A stretch of 64,000 bases of DNA from Streptomyces piniterrae. GTDB taxonomy: Bacteria > Actinomycetota > Actinomycetes > Streptomycetales > Streptomycetaceae. The translations under genes and the position numbers were made by a program. How positions within the stretch are numbered: the stretch's first letter is position 1; each line of letters opens with the position of its first letter. The notes under the pieces are model-generated. The model saw only the letters and a list, made by a program, of their open reading frames with translations, did no database searches and was not told the DNA's origin. Of this stretch, positions 1 to 8,037 are shown piece by piece. The stretch lies in NCBI RefSeq assembly GCF_005048155.1, contig NZ_SUMB01000001.1:868001-932000 (forward strand). Reading direction: 5' to 3'.

Positions 1-9
1 GGTCTTCAT
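1..9 (-). CDS. 5' end of a truncated gene at the left edge
   Basis: Only the first three codons (Met-Lys-Thr) of a minus-strand gene lie in the window. An ATG reads leftwards from position 9 and is preceded on the minus strand by CGGAGGAACG (19-10), a strong ribosome-binding site with about 4 nt spacing. The gene follows the dehydratase gene in the same direction, so it probably continues the carrier-protein operon. In comparable clusters a ketosynthase or another tailoring enzyme would be expected here, but nothing of the product can be seen. Confidence 0.6.
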
Positions 10-103
10 CGTTCCTCCGTGGGTGGTGCAGCGGGTGCTGCGGTGTGGATGTGTGCGTAGGTCGGGGCCGGGGCCTGGCCGATGGGTCAGGGTCGGAAAG
101 GCC

Positions 104-601
104 CTACGGCTGGTCGAGTTCGGTGACGGCGAGGCGGGCGGTCATGACCAGTTCCCGGCCGACCGATGCCTGGCCGTTGACCGAGATCAGCCCGCCCAGT
201 CGCGGGCCGCTCTGGGCCCGGAAGACGACCTGGTCCCCGGGGAAGACGGGTTTCATGAACTTGGCCTGGCGGATCTCGGCGAGATAGCCGACCCGGTCGG
301 CGACGTCCGCCACCAGGTCACCGGTGGACGACTGCGCGGCGGCGCTGCCGTAGATGACCGCGGCGAGCTGTGCGACGCATTCGACGAGCAGGACGCCGGG
401 GTACAGCATGCGGCCGGGGAAGTGGCCGGCCAGCACGCCGTCGGAGGCCGTGACGTTCTTGAGGGCCTCGGCACTCGCGCCGGGTTCCAGCGCGGTGATG
501 CGGTCCAGGAGGAAGAACGGATGACGGTGCGGCAGCAGCCGGGCGATCTCGTCGGCGGTCAGGACCGCGCGCGCAGGTGCGGAGAGCGGCTGGCCGGTCA
601 T
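104..601 (-). CDS. FabZ-like beta-hydroxyacyl-ACP dehydratase
   Basis: The 165-residue product is a single hotdog-fold dehydratase that would remove water from beta-hydroxyacyl chains on ACP. It carries the FabZ landmarks: LPHRHPFFLLDRI near residues 23-35, catalytic His60 in GHFPGR, and catalytic Glu74 in VLLVECVAQ. The ATG at 601 overlaps the ACP stop in an ATGA, so the two genes are translationally coupled. Primary Streptomyces fatty-acid genes are normally fabD-fabH-acpP-fabF without an adjacent fabZ. This copy among KR, MAT and PPTase genes therefore points to a pathway-specific reducing type II system. Family assignment is firm; the substrate is inferred. Confidence 0.88.
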   Translation of the reverse strand: MTGQPLSAPARAVLTADEIARLLPHRHPFFLLDRITALEPGASAEALKNVTASDGVLAGHFPGRMLYPGVLLVECVAQLAAVIYGSAAAQSSTGDLVADVADRVGYLAEIRQAKFMKPVFPGDQVVFRAQSGPRLGGLISVNGQASVGRELVMTARLAVTELDQP

Positions 602-885
602 GCGCGGGCACCTTCGATGTGGTCGACCAGCCGGTTCAGCGACAGCAGGCTCTGGGTGTCGTCGTCGGTGACGGTGACACCGAAGGTGTCCTCGACCGCC
701 ATCGCCAGTTCCAGCGTGTCGATGGAGTCCAGCTCCAGACCGCGGCCGAACAACGGCTGGTCGTCCCCGATGGCCTGCGGGTCGACGTCCAACGAGAGTC
801 GGTCGACGAGCAGTTGCTTGACCTGCGAGCAGAGATCCTGCCGTGCCGTCGCCCGGCGGGTCGCCTCGTCGAGTGTCATCACCAT
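598..885 (-). CDS. Acyl carrier protein
   Basis: A small acidic protein of 95 residues. The motif LELDSIDTLELAMAVED places the phosphopantetheine-accepting serine at Ser54, in the D-S-(L/I)-D context of type II carrier proteins. The ATG at 885 is preceded by AAGGAG on the minus strand with 7 nt spacing; an internal Met3 is less well placed. It lies between the ketoreductase gene (66 nt upstream) and the dehydratase gene (4-nt overlap). It would hold the growing chain for the KR, DH and MAT encoded beside it, and is probably activated by the AcpS-type enzyme at 2687-3136. Confidence 0.93.
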   Translation of the reverse strand: MVMTLDEATRRATARQDLCSQVKQLLVDRLSLDVDPQAIGDDQPLFGRGLELDSIDTLELAMAVEDTFGVTVTDDDTQSLLSLNRLVDHIEGARA

Positions 886-951
886 GGTGTGTCTCCTTGT
901 TCGTGAGTGGGGGAGTGGTCGGGGGCCGTGGCGGACGCCACGGGCCGGGGG

Positions 952-1698
952 TCAGCTGATGAGGCCGCCGTCGACGACGACCGAGGTGCCGGTGACGTAG
1001 GCCGCCGCGTCGCTGAGCAGGAACCGCACGACAGAGGCGACCTCCTCGGGCTGTCCGATACGGCCGAGCGGCACATGCCGCAGGTTCTCCGTCAGGCGGT
1101 CGGACGGCATCTGACGGGTCATCGAGGTGTCGATGAACCCGGGGACCACGCAGTTCACACGGACCCCGTAGGTACCCAGTTCCTTCGCGAGCACCTTCGT
1201 CAGCGCGACACCACCCGCCTTGGCGGCCGCGTAGTTGGCCTGGCCCGCCGGCGGGTTCAGCGCACTCGTCGAGCTGACGGTGACGATGGCGCCCGCGCGC
1301 CGCCGGGCCATCAGCCGGGCCGCGGCCCGCATGCACAGGAAGGCGCCGGTGAGATTGGTGTCGATGACCTTGCGCCACTTGGCCTCGCCCATCATCAGCG
1401 CATAGCCGTCGTCGGTGATGCCGGCGTTGTTGACGAACGCGTCGAGCTGCCCGTGATCGTCCCGGATCTGCCGGAACATGCGCTCCACGTCGGCCGGGTC
1501 GGCGACATCGGCCCGGAGCAGCTGGGCGTCGGCCCGTATCTCCCGCACCTGTTCCAGGGCCTCGCGGGCCTGTTCCGGCTTGCCGCGGTGGTTCATCAGC
1601 ACGGTCGCGCCGCAGCGGGCAAGCTCCGCGGCCACCGCCAGTCCGATGCCCTTGGTGGCACCGGTGACCAGCGCGGTACGCCCTTGAAGATCGCTCAC
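952..1698 (-). CDS. FabG-like 3-oxoacyl-ACP reductase (SDR)
   Basis: A 248-residue classical short-chain dehydrogenase. It has the cofactor motif TGATKGIG (residues 12-19), NNAG near 90-93, and a Ser143-Tyr156-Lys160 catalytic set in SSTSALNPPAGQANYAAAK. The C-terminus VTGTSVVVDGGLIS is typical of FabG. It would reduce 3-ketoacyl-ACP to the 3-hydroxy form with NADPH. The GTG start at 1698 overlaps the upstream acyltransferase stop in a GTGA, so I chose it over longer in-frame extensions. Its place between the acyltransferase and ACP genes marks it as the KR of this cassette rather than a stray SDR. Confidence 0.92.
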   Translation of the reverse strand: MSDLQGRTALVTGATKGIGLAVAAELARCGATVLMNHRGKPEQAREALEQVREIRADAQLLRADVADPADVERMFRQIRDDHGQLDAFVNNAGITDDGYALMMGEAKWRKVIDTNLTGAFLCMRAAARLMARRRAGAIVTVSSTSALNPPAGQANYAAAKAGGVALTKVLAKELGTYGVRVNCVVPGFIDTSMTRQMPSDRLTENLRHVPLGRIGQPEEVASVVRFLLSDAAAYVTGTSVVVDGGLIS

Positions 1699-2690
1699 GT
1701 CGTAGTCCTTTGTTCGAGGTCGGTCACGACCGGACGAACCCCGCCGTCCGGGCCCGGGAGGGCGTCCGCGGGGGCCGCCCGGCGCAGCGCCTCCCAGGTG
1801 GTCAGATGCCGGGCGCCGCGGGCCATCTCCCGGCCGAGGCCGCCCAGCACCCGGCCGGGACCCGCCTCGACGTAGGTGTCGGCGCCCAGTTCGCCGAGGC
1901 TCCGCATGGCATCGCTCCACCGCACCGGCGAGATCACCTGCGCCAGCAGGTCACCGCGGTACGCGTCGATGTCCGTGACCTGCCGGCCGGTGGCGCTGGA
2001 GACGAACGGGATGCGCGGGGCGTCGAGCGGGACGCCGGCCAGCCGGTCCCCGAGGCGTTCGTGGGCGGCGTTCATCAGCGGCGAGTGGTAGGCGCCACCG
2101 ACGGGCAGCCGGCGGGCGCGCAGCGCCCCGGCGCCGGTCGCCGCGTCGACGACCCGCTCGATCGCGGGCACGGTGCCGGCCACCACCAGCTGGCGGGGCG
2201 AGTTCCAGTTGGCGACGACCGCGACGTCCGTCCCGGCGGTGGCCTGCCGGCACAGTGCCCGCACAGCCTGCGCCGAGAGTCCGACGATGGCCGCCATGCC
2301 GCCCGGCCGGCCGCGGGCCGCGGCCGCCATCGCCCTGCCGCGGCAGGCGACGAGCGACAGCGCGGTGTCCTGGTCGAGGCTGCCGCAGGCCACCAGCGCG
2401 GTGTACTCGCCCAGGCTGTGCCCGGCGACCGCGGACGGCCGCCAGCCCGCCTCCCGGAGCCGCTCCAGCGCGGCCAGTGACCAGACCAGGACGAGTACTT
2501 GGGCGATCTCGGGATCGGCGAGGGTTTCCGCGTCGGCGCAGGTCATCAGCTCGGCCACGGGCACTTTGGTGATGTCCTCGGCCCGGAGGGCGAGAGCGCG
2601 GGCCCGCGGACCCAGCCGGGCCAGCTCATGGCCCATCCCGGGAAACTGGCTGCCCTGCCCGGGGAAGACGAATGCGGTCGCCGCGGTCAT
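1695..2690 (-). CDS. FabD-like malonyl-CoA:ACP acyltransferase
   Basis: The 331-residue product is a full-length discrete acyltransferase. It begins with TAFVFPGQGSQFPGMG and has the nucleophile Ser92 in AGHSLGEYTALV. Arg117, equivalent to the carboxylate-binding arginine of FabD, marks malonyl specificity, and the catalytic His is His202 in GGAYHSPLM. It would load malonyl units onto the ACP encoded downstream. The ATG at 2690 overlaps the PPTase stop by 4 nt. Most type II polyketide clusters borrow the housekeeping FabD, so a dedicated copy is notable. The short Ala/Pro-rich C-terminus is not conserved sequence. Confidence 0.92.
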   Translation of the reverse strand: MTAATAFVFPGQGSQFPGMGHELARLGPRARALALRAEDITKVPVAELMTCADAETLADPEIAQVLVLVWSLAALERLREAGWRPSAVAGHSLGEYTALVACGSLDQDTALSLVACRGRAMAAAARGRPGGMAAIVGLSAQAVRALCRQATAGTDVAVVANWNSPRQLVVAGTVPAIERVVDAATGAGALRARRLPVGGAYHSPLMNAAHERLGDRLAGVPLDAPRIPFVSSATGRQVTDIDAYRGDLLAQVISPVRWSDAMRSLGELGADTYVEAGPGRVLGGLGREMARGARHLTTWEALRRAAPADALPGPDGGVRPVVTDLEQRTTT

Positions 2691-3136
2691 GACGCCGCGT
2701 CCGAGGTGCGGACCGCCGCCCAGGCGAGGGCCATACGGTCCACGAGCGGGACGCAGTCGCCGATGACTTCCATCCGCTCGGCCTCGAACCGGTGGGCCAA
2801 GGGACCGTCGAGACGCACCGTCCAGGGGCCCCGGCCCCAGCCGTCGTCCGGGATTCCGACGCTGATGTCCGCCAGCCGCGCGCCGGGCGGCAGCCCGCCG
2901 GCCATCTTGACGACGCTCTCCTTCACACCGAAGAGGTGGCCGAGGACGTCGGCGGCGGACCGGTCGTCCGTGGCCCACTCCCGTGCGGTCCGGCGTTCCT
3001 CCGCCGTGAAATACCGCTGCGCCAGGGAATCCCCGCAGCGTTCCACGGCGCGTTCCCAGCGGCACAGGTCCACCAGGTCCACACCGGCCGAATGAAGGTG
3101 TTCCGGAATTCTCCGGGCTGCGTTGGGAATCTGCAT
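2687..3136 (-). CDS. AcpS-type 4'-phosphopantetheinyl transferase
   Basis: A 149-residue protein with the two AcpS signatures: GVDLVDLCRW with metal-binding Asp20, and LGHLFGVKESVVKMAGG with Glu73 and Lys77. It would transfer phosphopantetheine from CoA to the ACP serine. It is the first gene of the minus-strand operon (PPTase-MAT-KR-ACP-DH). Its start at 3136 has GGAG upstream, and a good promoter lies about 110 nt upstream. A dedicated PPTase suggests the cluster carries all it needs to make holo-ACP. It could also act on other carrier proteins. Confidence 0.87.
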   Translation of the reverse strand: MQIPNAARRIPEHLHSAGVDLVDLCRWERAVERCGDSLAQRYFTAEERRTAREWATDDRSAADVLGHLFGVKESVVKMAGGLPPGARLADISVGIPDDGWGRGPWTVRLDGPLAHRFEAERMEVIGDCVPLVDRMALAWAAVRTSDAAS

Positions 3137-3246
3137 GGCTTGATCTCCGCCACTTCACCGAGAAGGTGAGGAAAAGAGGATGAAGGGCCGGCCGAAGCCG
3201 GACCCGGAAGGCGCATCACATTTCGCGGAGTCCTTCGGGTGAGAAG

Positions 3247-3276
3247 AACGTAAAAGTGCATCCGTCATCGCGTCAA
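3247..3276 (-). promoter_or_regulatory. Predicted promoter of the PPTase-MAT-KR-ACP-DH operon
   Basis: On the minus strand, TTGACG (3276-3271) and TACGTT (3252-3247) are separated by 18 nt. This fits the Streptomyces HrdB pattern TTGAC-N17/18-TANNNT. The predicted start is near 3240, giving a leader of about 100 nt before the PPTase ATG at 3136. Confidence 0.6.
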
Positions 3277-3377
3277 CAGGAGAGAAAGATAGTGGTCAGG
3301 CGCCCGCGGAGCGGCGGAAAGACATCGAGGCGGGAGAGCAAGTTTTGAAAGAAACCGGCAACATTCGGCTCCCTTGA

Positions 3378-3407
3378 TTGACTCGTTTCAAGCCGCATTC
3401 CTAGGGT
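3378..3407 (+). promoter_or_regulatory. Predicted promoter of the thioesterase-to-asparagine-synthetase operon
   Basis: TTGACT (3378-3383) and TAGGGT (3402-3407) are separated by 18 nt, a close match to the vegetative consensus. Transcription would start near 3414, leaving a leader of about 87 nt before the thioesterase ATG at 3501. Short spacing and overlaps downstream suggest one transcript could run to the terminators near 11.95-12.05 kb. Confidence 0.62.
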
Positions 3408-3500
3408 TTCGCACATCCAGGCGGCCCTTGTGGGACCCCTGAGGGCACCGGAGTTCCTGCCGGTAGCGCCCGCCTGCCATCGCGAGAGGATCGACGAACA

Positions 3501-3998
3501 ATGCCACGTCTCGTGCAGTCCGCGACGAACATCGTGCGCGACGTCAGCGTAGAGGCCACGACCCGTGTCCGCTGGGGGGAATGCGATCTGCAGGGGCACG
3601 CCTACTACGGAAGTTACATTCCCTGGTTTGACCTCGGCCGGGAGAAGTACGCGCTCGACATAGGGGCCGACTACCGGAAGTACCAGATCGCGACCACCGA
3701 CCTTCAGGTCCGCTACCACGGCGCGGCCAAGTACCTCGACGACCTCGTCATCAAGACCTGGGCGGCCACTCCCAGAACACTCACCTACTACTACGAGATC
3801 TACCGGAAGAACGGTGGCCAGCTCATTGCGGAGGCCCGGACCGTCCATGCGTTCGTGGACGCCGAGACCGGCACGCTGACCAAAATTCCGGAAGAGATGC
3901 ACCAGGCGTTTGTCGAATTTCTGGAGAGTCGCCGGAAAGAAAAGGGAAAGCCCGCCGGAAATTCGTCCGGGGCGGGCCCTGCCGCTTCCGGAACCTGA
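3501..3998 (+). CDS. 4HBT/YbgC-type hotdog acyl thioesterase
   Basis: A 165-residue single-domain hotdog protein. The stretch VRWGECDLQGHAYYGSYIPW (residues 23-42) matches the 4-hydroxybenzoyl-CoA/YbgC thioesterase active-site region, with Asp29 in the usual catalytic position. It would hydrolyse an acyl-CoA or acyl-ACP, most simply releasing the chain built by the divergent ACP system. Small hotdog thioesterases do this job in enediyne and some polyene pathways. The tail after about residue 145 is low-complexity Lys/Gly/Ser/Ala. The ATG follows GAGAGGA with suitable spacing. Substrate and timing of release are inference. Confidence 0.82.
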   Translation: MPRLVQSATNIVRDVSVEATTRVRWGECDLQGHAYYGSYIPWFDLGREKYALDIGADYRKYQIATTDLQVRYHGAAKYLDDLVIKTWAATPRTLTYYYEIYRKNGGQLIAEARTVHAFVDAETGTLTKIPEEMHQAFVEFLESRRKEKGKPAGNSSGAGPAASGT

Positions 3999-4054
3999 CA
4001 CTTCCGCTCGTCCGACACTTCCGTTCGTCCGACCTGAAGACCTGGAGAGATTTC

Positions 4055-5485
4055 ATGAAGGCTGATGCGCTCGACCGCCTCCGCGGGACGCTGCTCGGCG
4101 AGGTGCTGGGACCGCGGGACGCCGGCTACGACACCGCGCGCCGCGTCTACAACGCCATGATCGACAAGCGGCCCGCGGTCGTCGCCAAGTGCCTGGGAAC
4201 CGCGGACGTCGTCCACGCGGTCCGCTTCGCCCGCGAGGAGGGGCTGCCGATCGCCGTGCGCGGCGGCGGACACAGCGTCGCGGGCCACGGCACCTGCGAT
4301 GACGGCATCGTGATCGACCTCTCCCTCATGCGGGGCGTCCATGTCGACCCGGTGCGCCGCACCGTCCGGGTGCAGGGCGGGGCGCTGCTGGGTGACGTGG
4401 ACCGGGAAACCCAGCTGCACGGCCTCGCGATTCCCACGGGCCAGATGTCGGAGACCGGAATAGCCGGGCTCACCCTGAACGGCGGCGTCGGCATGATGCT
4501 CCACAAACACGGCTTGACCTGTGACAATCTGCTGTCGGCCGACATGGTCACGGTCGACGGGGAGCTGGTGACGGCGAGCGCCGACAGCCGTCCGGAACTG
4601 TTCTGGGCGCTGCGCGGAGGCGGCGGCAACTTCGGTGTGGTCACCTCCTTCGAATTCCGCGCACACCCGGTCGGACCGATGATGCTGGCCGGATTCCTGG
4701 CGCACCCGGTCGAACGTGCCGAGGAAGTCCTGGAATTCCTGCGGGACTTCAACGCCACCAGCCCGGCGCATCTGAGCGCGGACGCCGTATTCACCCATGC
4801 CCCGGAAGCGGATTTCGTCCCCGCCGAGTTCCAGGGAATGCCCCTGGTCAATCTGCTCGTGCGGTATTTCGGGCCGATGGAGGAGGCTTGGGAGGCCGTG
4901 CGGCCGCTGCGGGAGTTCGGCCCCCCGCTCTACGACAGCATGGGCCCCATGCCGCTGGTGGCCGTGCAGTCGATGCTCGACCCGTTCACCCCCGCCGGCA
5001 ATCTGCACTATTGGACCAGTGAGTTCGTGCCGTGCCTGGGAGTCGAACAGATCGACGCCCTCGCCGCCCTCGGCAGAGACCTCCCTTCGTCACTCACCAG
5101 CATCAATGTCCACCCCTTCGACACGGCCGCCACCGAAGTCCCGCCGGACGCCACCGCGTTCGCGCATCGTCAGGACAGCTGGCTGATCCATGTGATCTGC
5201 CAGTGGCTGGACGAGGCCGATTCCGAACGGTGCCGCGCCTGGGTGAAAGAGGCGGGTGCGCTCCTCAAGACATTCGGCCTCGGAAACACGTACCTGAACA
5301 CCACGTCCGAGGACGAGGAGACGGACCGGGTACGCGCCTTCTGGGACGAGCGACGCCTGGCCCGACTGGCAAAGGTCAAGGCGGAATACGACCCGGACAA
5401 CGTGCTGCGGTTCAATCACAACATTCCTCCCGCCACGGGCGAGTCCGCTGTGGGAGAGCGCGCTACCGAAGAGCCCGCGTCATGA
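4055..5485 (+). CDS. FAD-linked oxidoreductase, berberine-bridge-enzyme-like
   Basis: A 476-residue secondary-metabolism flavoprotein with an N-terminal FAD-binding type 4 domain. His73 in AVRGGGHSVAGHG is the expected covalent FAD attachment residue. The second attachment cysteine of bicovalent enzymes is absent: that region reads PTGQMSETGIAGLTLNGG. The C-terminal BBE motif is DNVLRFNHNIPP. Relatives oxidise alcohols, amines or polyketide intermediates using oxygen. Next to the monooxygenase, esterase and aldehyde dehydrogenase, a role in oxidising an alcohol to an aldehyde or ketone is attractive but unproven. The stop overlaps the next start in an ATGA. Confidence 0.88.
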   Translation: MKADALDRLRGTLLGEVLGPRDAGYDTARRVYNAMIDKRPAVVAKCLGTADVVHAVRFAREEGLPIAVRGGGHSVAGHGTCDDGIVIDLSLMRGVHVDPVRRTVRVQGGALLGDVDRETQLHGLAIPTGQMSETGIAGLTLNGGVGMMLHKHGLTCDNLLSADMVTVDGELVTASADSRPELFWALRGGGGNFGVVTSFEFRAHPVGPMMLAGFLAHPVERAEEVLEFLRDFNATSPAHLSADAVFTHAPEADFVPAEFQGMPLVNLLVRYFGPMEEAWEAVRPLREFGPPLYDSMGPMPLVAVQSMLDPFTPAGNLHYWTSEFVPCLGVEQIDALAALGRDLPSSLTSINVHPFDTAATEVPPDATAFAHRQDSWLIHVICQWLDEADSERCRAWVKEAGALLKTFGLGNTYLNTTSEDEETDRVRAFWDERRLARLAKVKAEYDPDNVLRFNHNIPPATGESAVGERATEEPAS

Positions 5486-6978
5486 ACCGGCCGGCCTTCG
5501 CCCGGCGATCCCGGCACGCCCCCCATGTGGTGATCATCGGAGCCGGCGTGAGCGGGCTGGGACTGGCCATCGCCCTCAAGCGGGCCGGCCACCACCACAT
5601 CACCATCGTCGAAAAGGGCGACGACATCGGCGGCGTCTGGCGGGACAACACCTATCCCGGCGCGGCCTGCGACATCCCCGCCCACCTGTACTCGTACTCG
5701 TTCGAGCCGCACGACTGGTCGCAGCGCTACGCCGGACAGCGGGAGATCCTGGATTATCTGCGCGGCTGCGCGGACAAGCACCACCTGGACGGGCACCTGC
5801 GGCTGGGTACCGAGATCAGCTCCGCACACTTCGACGAGAGCGCGGGACGCTGGCGACTGCACACGCAGACCGGTGAAACCCTCGAAGCCGACGTCCTGGT
5901 CCCGGCCTGCGGCCAGCTGAACCGTCCGTCCTACCCCCGAATACCGGGCACCGACCGCTTCTCCGGGCACGCCTTCCACTCGTCCCGCTGGGATCACACC
6001 CACGACCTCACCGGCCGCAGCGTCGCGGTGATCGGAACCGGCGCCAGCGCCATCCAGATCGTGCCCCAAGTCGCCAAGCAGGCCGCCCATTTGACGGTAT
6101 TTCAGCGATCGGCGACGTACGTCGTGCCCCGCTGGGACCGCAGCTATCCCCGGCGCGAAGGCGGTCTCGCCCGGCTCGCCCGCAAGGCGGCCCGACTCGG
6201 CTGGTGGTCGTTCAACGAGCTGGCCGTGCCCGGTCTGACCCGCCGCTGGCCGATCAGCCGCCTGACCTCCTACGGCTGCGCCGTCCAACTGGACAAACAG
6301 GTCCACGACCCCGCCACCCGTGCCCAACTCACACCACGGGACGAGGTCGGGTGCAAGCGGATCGGGGTCTCCAGCGAGTACTACCCCGCCTTCAACGCGC
6401 CCCACGTCGAGCTGGTCACCGACCCCATCGCGGAGATCACCGAACGCGGCGTCCGCACCGAGGCCGGGGCGGAACACCGGGTCGACACCCTCATCTACGC
6501 CACCGGCTTCACCGCCACCGACTTCCTGTCGTCCCTGCGCATCACCGGCAGCGAAGGCCGCGACCTGGCCGACGTCTGGGAGGACGGCGCACGGGCCTAC
6601 CTCGGGATGACCGTCCCCGGCTTCCCCAACATGTTCCTGCTCTACGGCCCGCACACCAACGTCGGCGCCGGCTCGGTCGTCTACATGGTCGAAAGCCAGA
6701 TCCGCTACGTCCTCGACGCGCTGCGCATCCTCTCCCGCGGAAAGCGACGACGACTCGACGTCCGGCCGCGGGCCGAGGAGACGTTCACCGCGGAGATGCG
6801 CGGGCGCCTGCCGCGCACCGTGTGGTCGACGTGCCGCAACTGGTACCGCGGCGCGGGCCGGTACGTCACCACCAACTGGCCGGGCCAGACCACGGAGTAC
6901 CGCCGTCGCACCCGGCGGGTGAACCTCGCGCACTACCAGCCCGATCCTCCCGCCGCCCCGGGCCCCGCACAGCCGTGA
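5482..6978 (+). CDS. Baeyer-Villiger-type flavin monooxygenase
   Basis: A 498-residue class B flavoprotein monooxygenase. It shows an FAD dinucleotide motif GAGVSG (residues 20-25) followed by an acidic residue in IVEKGDDIGGVW. The Baeyer-Villiger fingerprint FSGHAFHSSRWD (160-171) fits FxGxxxHxxxW(P/D), and an NADPH motif GTGASA lies at 185-190. DTLIYATGFTATDF and the C-terminal half also match cyclohexanone/phenylacetone monooxygenase relatives. It would insert oxygen beside a ketone to give an ester. The adjacent esterase and aldehyde dehydrogenase genes are the usual partners for cleaving and oxidising such an ester. Start overlaps the upstream stop by 4 nt. Confidence 0.88.
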   Translation: MNRPAFARRSRHAPHVVIIGAGVSGLGLAIALKRAGHHHITIVEKGDDIGGVWRDNTYPGAACDIPAHLYSYSFEPHDWSQRYAGQREILDYLRGCADKHHLDGHLRLGTEISSAHFDESAGRWRLHTQTGETLEADVLVPACGQLNRPSYPRIPGTDRFSGHAFHSSRWDHTHDLTGRSVAVIGTGASAIQIVPQVAKQAAHLTVFQRSATYVVPRWDRSYPRREGGLARLARKAARLGWWSFNELAVPGLTRRWPISRLTSYGCAVQLDKQVHDPATRAQLTPRDEVGCKRIGVSSEYYPAFNAPHVELVTDPIAEITERGVRTEAGAEHRVDTLIYATGFTATDFLSSLRITGSEGRDLADVWEDGARAYLGMTVPGFPNMFLLYGPHTNVGAGSVVYMVESQIRYVLDALRILSRGKRRRLDVRPRAEETFTAEMRGRLPRTVWSTCRNWYRGAGRYVTTNWPGQTTEYRRRTRRVNLAHYQPDPPAAPGPAQP

Positions 6979-7040
6979 CACCGGCCACCGCACCGGAGCC
7001 GGCCCCTTCTCGAAGACCCTCACACCCCGCAGGAGTTGCC

Positions 7041-7979
7041 GTGTCGTTGCACCCGGAAGCCGCCGCCTTCCTCGACCGCCTGGCAGAGCAGCGGATGCCG
7101 CCCTTCGAGCAGGTGGACGTACCCACCGTCCGCGAGCTGATGAGCGGCCTGCGGCAGGCCCAGGGACCGGCCGAACCGGTGGAGTCGATCACCGAGACCC
7201 ACGTTCCAGGGCCGGCCGGACCGCTGCCCGTCCGTGTGTACCGGCCTTCCAGGCGCCCCGGGCCGTGCCCGCTGCTGGTGTTCTTCCACGGCGGCGGCTG
7301 GGTCGCCGGGGACCTGGAACTGGTCGACAAGCCGCTGCGGAGCCTGGCCAACACCAGTGGCGCCGTGGTGGCCAGCGTCGAATACCGGCGGGCACCGGAG
7401 ACCCGGTTCCCGGGACCCGCCGACGACGCGTACGCGGCCATCGGCGCCCTGGCGGCGCGGGCCGAGGAGTTCGGGGCGGACGCCGGGCGGCTGGTGGTCG
7501 CGGGGGAGAGCGCGGGAGGAAATCTGGCCGCGGCGGCCGGCCTGATGGCCAGGGACCGCGGCGGCCCGGCCATCGACCTGCTCATCCTGATCTGCCCCAG
7601 CCTGGCACCCGCGGACGGCTCCCCGTTCGCCTCCTACGACCAGTACGCCGAGGGCTTCCTCAACACCCGCGCCGCGATGGCCCACTTCTGGGACCTCTAC
7701 CTCCCCACACCGGAGGCGGCGACCGACCCCTACGCCGCCCCGCTGCTCGCCGACGACCTCGGCGGCCTCCCGCCCACGGTGATCCTCACCGCCGAATGCG
7801 ATCCGCTGCGCGACGAAGCCGAGGAGTACGGCCGGCGGCTACGGGGCGCCGGCGTACCCGCCGTGACCCGGCGTTACGACGGCGCGCTGCACGTCTTCTT
7901 CCTGCTCCCCGGATTCACCGCCGCACGGCAAGCGAGGGACGACATCACCCGCGCACTGCGCACCCATTTCCGCGACTAG
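7041..7979 (+). CDS. HSL-family alpha/beta-hydrolase (esterase)
   Basis: A 312-residue hormone-sensitive-lipase-type esterase. The oxyanion-hole motif HGGG begins at His83 (LLVFFHGGGWVAGD) and the nucleophile is Ser157 in VAGESAGGN. The likely Asp is in TAECDPLRDE and the likely His in GALHVFF. The GTG at 7041 is preceded by AGGAG (7031-7035); longer upstream frames lack such a site. It lies directly after the Baeyer-Villiger enzyme, an arrangement known for enzymes that split the ester that monooxygenase makes. It could instead release or trim another ester in the pathway. No signal peptide is visible, so it is cytoplasmic. Confidence 0.88.
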   Translation: MSLHPEAAAFLDRLAEQRMPPFEQVDVPTVRELMSGLRQAQGPAEPVESITETHVPGPAGPLPVRVYRPSRRPGPCPLLVFFHGGGWVAGDLELVDKPLRSLANTSGAVVASVEYRRAPETRFPGPADDAYAAIGALAARAEEFGADAGRLVVAGESAGGNLAAAAGLMARDRGGPAIDLLILICPSLAPADGSPFASYDQYAEGFLNTRAAMAHFWDLYLPTPEAATDPYAAPLLADDLGGLPPTVILTAECDPLRDEAEEYGRRLRGAGVPAVTRRYDGALHVFFLLPGFTAARQARDDITRALRTHFRD

Positions 7980-7994
7980 CGACTAGCGACTAGC
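7974..7994 (+). repeat. Three tandem copies of a 7-nt unit over the esterase stop codon
   Basis: The unit GACTAGC is repeated three times without change, followed by a fourth partial copy. The first copy holds the esterase stop TAG. Because 7 is not a multiple of 3, the three TAG triplets (7977, 7984, 7991) fall in three different frames, so translation is stopped in all frames here. It probably arose by replication slippage; a function is speculative. Confidence 0.8.
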
Positions 7995-8037
7995 GACCAC
8001 CGGCCAGCGAGACACCGCGCACGCCAAGGAGCTCAAC

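Larger units (their letters stand above)
3137..3500. promoter_or_regulatory. Divergent promoter region of the cluster
   Basis: This 364-nt spacer separates the two divergent transcription units of the cluster and contains no convincing gene. It holds one near-consensus housekeeping promoter for each direction, listed separately at 3247-3276 and 3378-3407. No clear inverted-repeat operator was spotted by eye, and no regulator gene is adjacent. Confidence 0.7.
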
